A stretch of DNA of 8,124 bases from Megamonas sp. UBA1792 (GTDB lineage Bacteria > Bacillota_C > Negativicutes > Selenomonadales > Selenomonadaceae), in NCBI GenBank assembly GCA_002315155.1, contig DCFY01000091.1:1-8124 (forward strand), written 5' to 3'. Below the pieces are notes generated by a model. That model was not told the origin of the DNA. It did no database searches and saw only the letters and a program-made list of their open reading frames with translations. Shown piece by piece: positions 5,887 through 8,124 of the stretch; positions within the stretch are counted from its first letter, which is position 1, and each line of letters starts with the position of its first letter. The translations under genes were made by a program, and so were the position numbers.

Positions 5887-6810
5887 CTATTTTACCTTAT
5901 TTCTTTCTATTTTCCTATTGTACTCTTCTGCAATTTGATTATCACGCTGCTTGAGCATTGCCTCGATTTTTTGCCCTGGCAGCGTAAAGCCTCGTCCCAT
6001 AACTTCATTTGCGCTTAGTACAATCATAAAAGCCTGCGGATCAACAGCATTTGTTAACATCTTGATTTTCCCGATCTGTGTGAGATTTACAACAACAAAG
6101 AGTACATTTTTTTGTTGATGTGTAAAAGCACCTTCCCCTTTCAGAAAAGTTACACCACGACCAACTTCTTTTATAATTTCCTCTGCAATAAGTTGAGTTT
6201 TATCTGATATAAGAATAATTGCTTTTTTATTATTAAATCCCGCAACTACCTTATCCGTAAGCATAGCACTCACAAACATTGATATAAGCGTGAACATTGC
6301 TGGCATCACACCAAACAATGCTGCCGCAATACTCATAATAATACAATTAAACGCAAAAATAACGCCTCCCATATTAAACGAATAAAACTTTTTTAATATG
6401 ACAGCGACAATATCCAATCCGCCGGAACTGCCATTCATGCGAAAAATAATACCATAGCCAATACCATTGAAAACGCCACCATAAATTGCTGCCAGCATTG
6501 TATCTGATACTGCAGCATACACACCAATGAATTGAGTGACATCTATACACAGCGAAAAAACTACTGTACCAAAAACAACATCAATCGTATATTTCGGTCC
6601 TAACAGCTTATATGCCGCAAAAAAAAGCGGCACATTATAAATAAGCATCTGGAGTCCGATTGGTAAATCAAAGAGATAATAGAAAATAATCGCAATCCCC
6701 GTAATACCACCACTAAGCAAATGATTTGGCACAAGAAAAAGATTGATGGAGCTGCTGCTAATCAAGCATCCCAGTATGATTACAAAATAGCGCAGTATCA
6801 TTTTCTGCAT
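5887..6810 (-). CDS. YitT-family membrane protein with C-terminal DUF2179 domain
   Basis: A 307-residue integral membrane protein of the YitT family. About five to seven hydrophobic segments lie within residues 5-187. Family-typical motifs are LLSGGITGIAI (31-41) and the G-rich stretch at 111-131 containing GGVFNGIGYG and NGSSGG. A soluble C-terminal domain (about 195-280) includes GRGVTFLKGEGAFT and ends with a GRGF segment, matching the DUF2179 domain usually fused to these membrane regions. The tail after about 278 is rich in Lys, Arg and Glu. The molecular function of the family is unknown; a transporter or ligand-sensing role has been considered but cannot be read here. ATG 6810 has GAGGTG 6 nt upstream. 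The gene lies 14 nt after the secreted-protein gene and its stop touches the ade start, so expression with ade is likely. Confidence 0.92.
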   Translation of the reverse strand: MQKMILRYFVIILGCLISSSSINLFLVPNHLLSGGITGIAIIFYYLFDLPIGLQMLIYNVPLFFAAYKLLGPKYTIDVVFGTVVFSLCIDVTQFIGVYAAVSDTMLAAIYGGVFNGIGYGIIFRMNGSSGGLDIVAVILKKFYSFNMGGVIFAFNCIIMSIAAALFGVMPAMFTLISMFVSAMLTDKVVAGFNNKKAIILISDKTQLIAEEIIKEVGRGVTFLKGEGAFTHQQKNVLFVVVNLTQIGKIKMLTNAVDPQAFMIVLSANEVMGRGFTLPGQKIEAMLKQRDNQIAEEYNRKIERNKVK

Positions 6811-6824
6811 TTATATCACCTCAA

Positions 6825-7415
6825 TTATTCATTCGTCTGTACACGACTTGTGTCAATGTCTTTTTCACCCATATAGATCGTATTCAAATCATTTTTATTA
6901 CCCAATTCATCTTCCAGCCGCGCATCGATTTCCGCCTCCGTAATCGGTAAGCTCGTGATACGAATCGACAAAAGATACCTGGCTGTTGGCTCTGCCTGCA
7001 GCATAAGTCGATTTTGACGATTTTTTTCACTCGTATAAATATAGTAAGTTTCACCATTGATAAAGGTGCGTGCGACCTTACCATAGACTTTTGCCAGCTT
7101 ATAAGGCGTTGCACCAAGTTTTACACCATCACGTGCTTCATATCTGTCACTCTTGATTTGTATATCAACCACACTATTATTTTTTACTGCAACACCAATT
7201 TGCAACTTATCCTTATATGTATAGTATGTTACCATTGCTCCCTGTGACAAAAGCTGTTTATCATAAAGTGGTTCACCAAGGATCTTTATCATTTTTTCAT
7301 ATGAATCCCCTAAAGCAATTCCTTTATAGGCAAAATCTTCAGCAATAGTTGCTGTCGCTGCCGTCGCGGTCGCACAAAACAGGCAAAGAACCATTACGAT
7401 TAAAACTTTTTTCAT
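6825..7415 (-). CDS. Secreted protein with two tandem copies of a small G-x-x-L-G domain, function unknown
   Basis: A 196-residue exported protein I cannot name. Residues 1-22 form a signal peptide: MKKV, a hydrophobic core, then an Ala/Thr-rich end with likely cleavage near A19-A22. Two similar units follow. Unit 1 begins G32-I-A-L-G36, reaches ILGEP at G47, and continues with a VTYYTY strand (62-67). Unit 2 begins G97-V-K-L-G101, reaches VYGKV at G112, and continues with ETYYIY (122-127). The Gly spacing is identical in both (4 then 11 residues). The pattern recalls the small SmpA/BamE-like fold, in which a helix after G-x-x-x-x-x-V/M precedes an LGxP turn, but that link is only by eye. The tail (about 160-196) is acidic. 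AAGGAG stands 5 nt before ATG 7415. It lies 29 nt after topB and 14 nt before the YitT-family gene. Confidence 0.85.
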   Translation of the reverse strand: MKKVLIVMVLCLFCATATAATATIAEDFAYKGIALGDSYEKMIKILGEPLYDKQLLSQGAMVTYYTYKDKLQIGVAVKNNSVVDIQIKSDRYEARDGVKLGATPYKLAKVYGKVARTFINGETYYIYTSEKNRQNRLMLQAEPTARYLLSIRITSLPITEAEIDARLEDELGNKNDLNTIYMGEKDIDTSRVQTNE

Positions 7416-7444
7416 ATTGCTCTCCTTACAAAACTATATATTAT

Positions 7445-8124
7445 TTATTTCAGTTTTAGTGCCGCCAATGCATCAGCCAAAGCGGTATTCACTGGTTCTG
7501 CTGTTTTCTGTTCATGCATATAGCGGGCAACTTCTCCTTTTGATATACGTCCAGCACTTGTTTTTTCCTTACGTGTCTGAAAAGCTGACAATTTCTCCCT
7601 ATAGCCACAAGAACAAAAAAAGCTTTTATTTTCACCCTCGCCGCGCATCTCCATTTTTTTATGGCAATTCGGACAGCGTGCATTGGTTAAGGTTGTAATC
7701 GTCCGACGATAACCACATTCACGATCCTGACATACAAGCATTTTGCCATGCTTTCCATTGACCTCTAATAAAAACTTCCCGCATTCAGGGCAGGCTTTTC
7801 GTGTTATATTATCATGATGAAATCTCGCCGTAGAATCTTTGATTTCATTTATTAGCTTCCTTGCATACTCTTTTATATCCGAAATAAATTTCTCATTTTG
7901 CAATCGTCCATCTGCGATCGCACTTAGCTGCTGTTCCCACCTAGCTGTAAGTGCTGGTTCTTTAAGCTCCCTCGGGACAAGATCTAAAAGCTGGCGTCCT
8001 TTTGCTGTTAGATAAATATCCTTGCCTTTTTTCTCCATCAGGAATGTATTAAATAATTTTTCAATAATATCCGCTCGCGTTGCTACAGTACCAAGACCGC
8101 CCGTTTCACCAATCATCGACTTCA
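7445..8124 (-). CDS. topB: DNA topoisomerase III (type IA), C-terminal part, 5' end outside the window
   Basis: About 225 C-terminal residues of a type IA topoisomerase, which relaxes or decatenates DNA by single-strand passage. The catalytic Tyr domain is off the right edge. The visible part begins in the conserved core segment (MIGETGGLGTVATRADIIEKL when read in pieces, with G9, T10 and R14), continues through the helical core end LTAKGRQLLDLVP, and then has two C4 zinc ribbons. The first uses C109, C112, C129 and C134, and the second C148, C151, C168 and C170 (counting from the Met encoded at 8116). The C-terminus ALADALAALKLK is typical of topoisomerase III in Bacillota. The reading frame stays open to the window edge (Lys-Ser precede that Met), so the gene is truncated only by the window. 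It is the first visible gene of the leftward train. Confidence 0.93.
   Translation of the reverse strand, partial: KSMIGETGGLGTVATRADIIEKLFNTFLMEKKGKDIYLTAKGRQLLDLVPRELKEPALTARWEQQLSAIADGRLQNEKFISDIKEYARKLINEIKDSTARFHHDNITRKACPECGKFLLEVNGKHGKMLVCQDRECGYRRTITTLTNARCPNCHKKMEMRGEGENKSFFCSCGYREKLSAFQTRKEKTSAGRISKGEVARYMHEQKTAEPVNTALADALAALKLK

Noticed and set aside
5887..5920. A purine riboswitch upstream of ade.
   Set aside because: The gene starts directly at the preceding stop codon, so there is no leader to hold an aptamer, and no conserved purine-aptamer core was seen in the gaps of the window.
7416..7444. A separate promoter between topB and the secreted-protein gene, based on TAATATATAG.
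   Set aside because: The 29-nt gap is AT-rich and gives -10-like strings by chance; no reasonable -35 box lies at the right distance, so I left it out.

Overview
The window is AT-rich, compact bacterial DNA, and every supported gene lies on the minus strand. Canonical -35/-10 boxes, strong AAGGAG/GGAGG ribosome binding sites, a lipoprotein cyclophilin, a YitT-family membrane protein and a topoisomerase III with C-terminal zinc ribbons all point to a low-GC member of the Bacillota. A Negativicutes or Clostridia relative is my best guess, but the sequence alone does not settle the genus.

Read in the direction of transcription (high to low coordinates), the right-hand part is one tightly packed gene train. 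It starts with the 3' end of topB (DNA topoisomerase III, 7445-8124, cut by the window edge). Next come a small secreted protein with an internally duplicated domain (6825-7415), a YitT-family membrane protein (5887-6810) and adenine deaminase ade (4156-5886), whose ATG directly abuts the yitT-like stop. The train ends with an MBL-fold hydrolase (3402-4106), a cyclophilin-type peptidyl-prolyl isomerase lipoprotein (2811-3389) and a small GIY-YIG domain protein (2552-2809). Gaps are 0-49 nt, so much of this could be cotranscribed. A near-consensus promoter (GTGACA, 17 nt, TGC-TATAAT) overlaps the last codons of ade and probably starts a separate MBL-ppi-GIY-YIG transcript. The functions are mixed: DNA topology, purine salvage, envelope folding and unknown. 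The train looks like a housekeeping cluster, not a single pathway.

The left-hand part holds a LysR-type regulator (1541-2437), with its own promoter set in a long dyad and a 16-bp-stem terminator after it, then a 12-helix MFS transporter (160-1401). The transporter's putative promoter is overlaid by two TTGTATA-type repeats spaced 21 bp apart. The LysR protein is the obvious candidate regulator of the transporter, although the two genes are codirectional and separated by a terminator. A probable terminator follows the transporter. At the extreme left edge a consensus TTGACA with an A-rich upstream element looks like the promoter of the next, unseen gene.

I found no mobile element, CRISPR array, tRNA, rRNA, riboswitch or phage gene. 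All annotated families are known. The points worth a second look are regulatory DNA elements and the duplicated-domain secreted protein, not a new multi-gene system.
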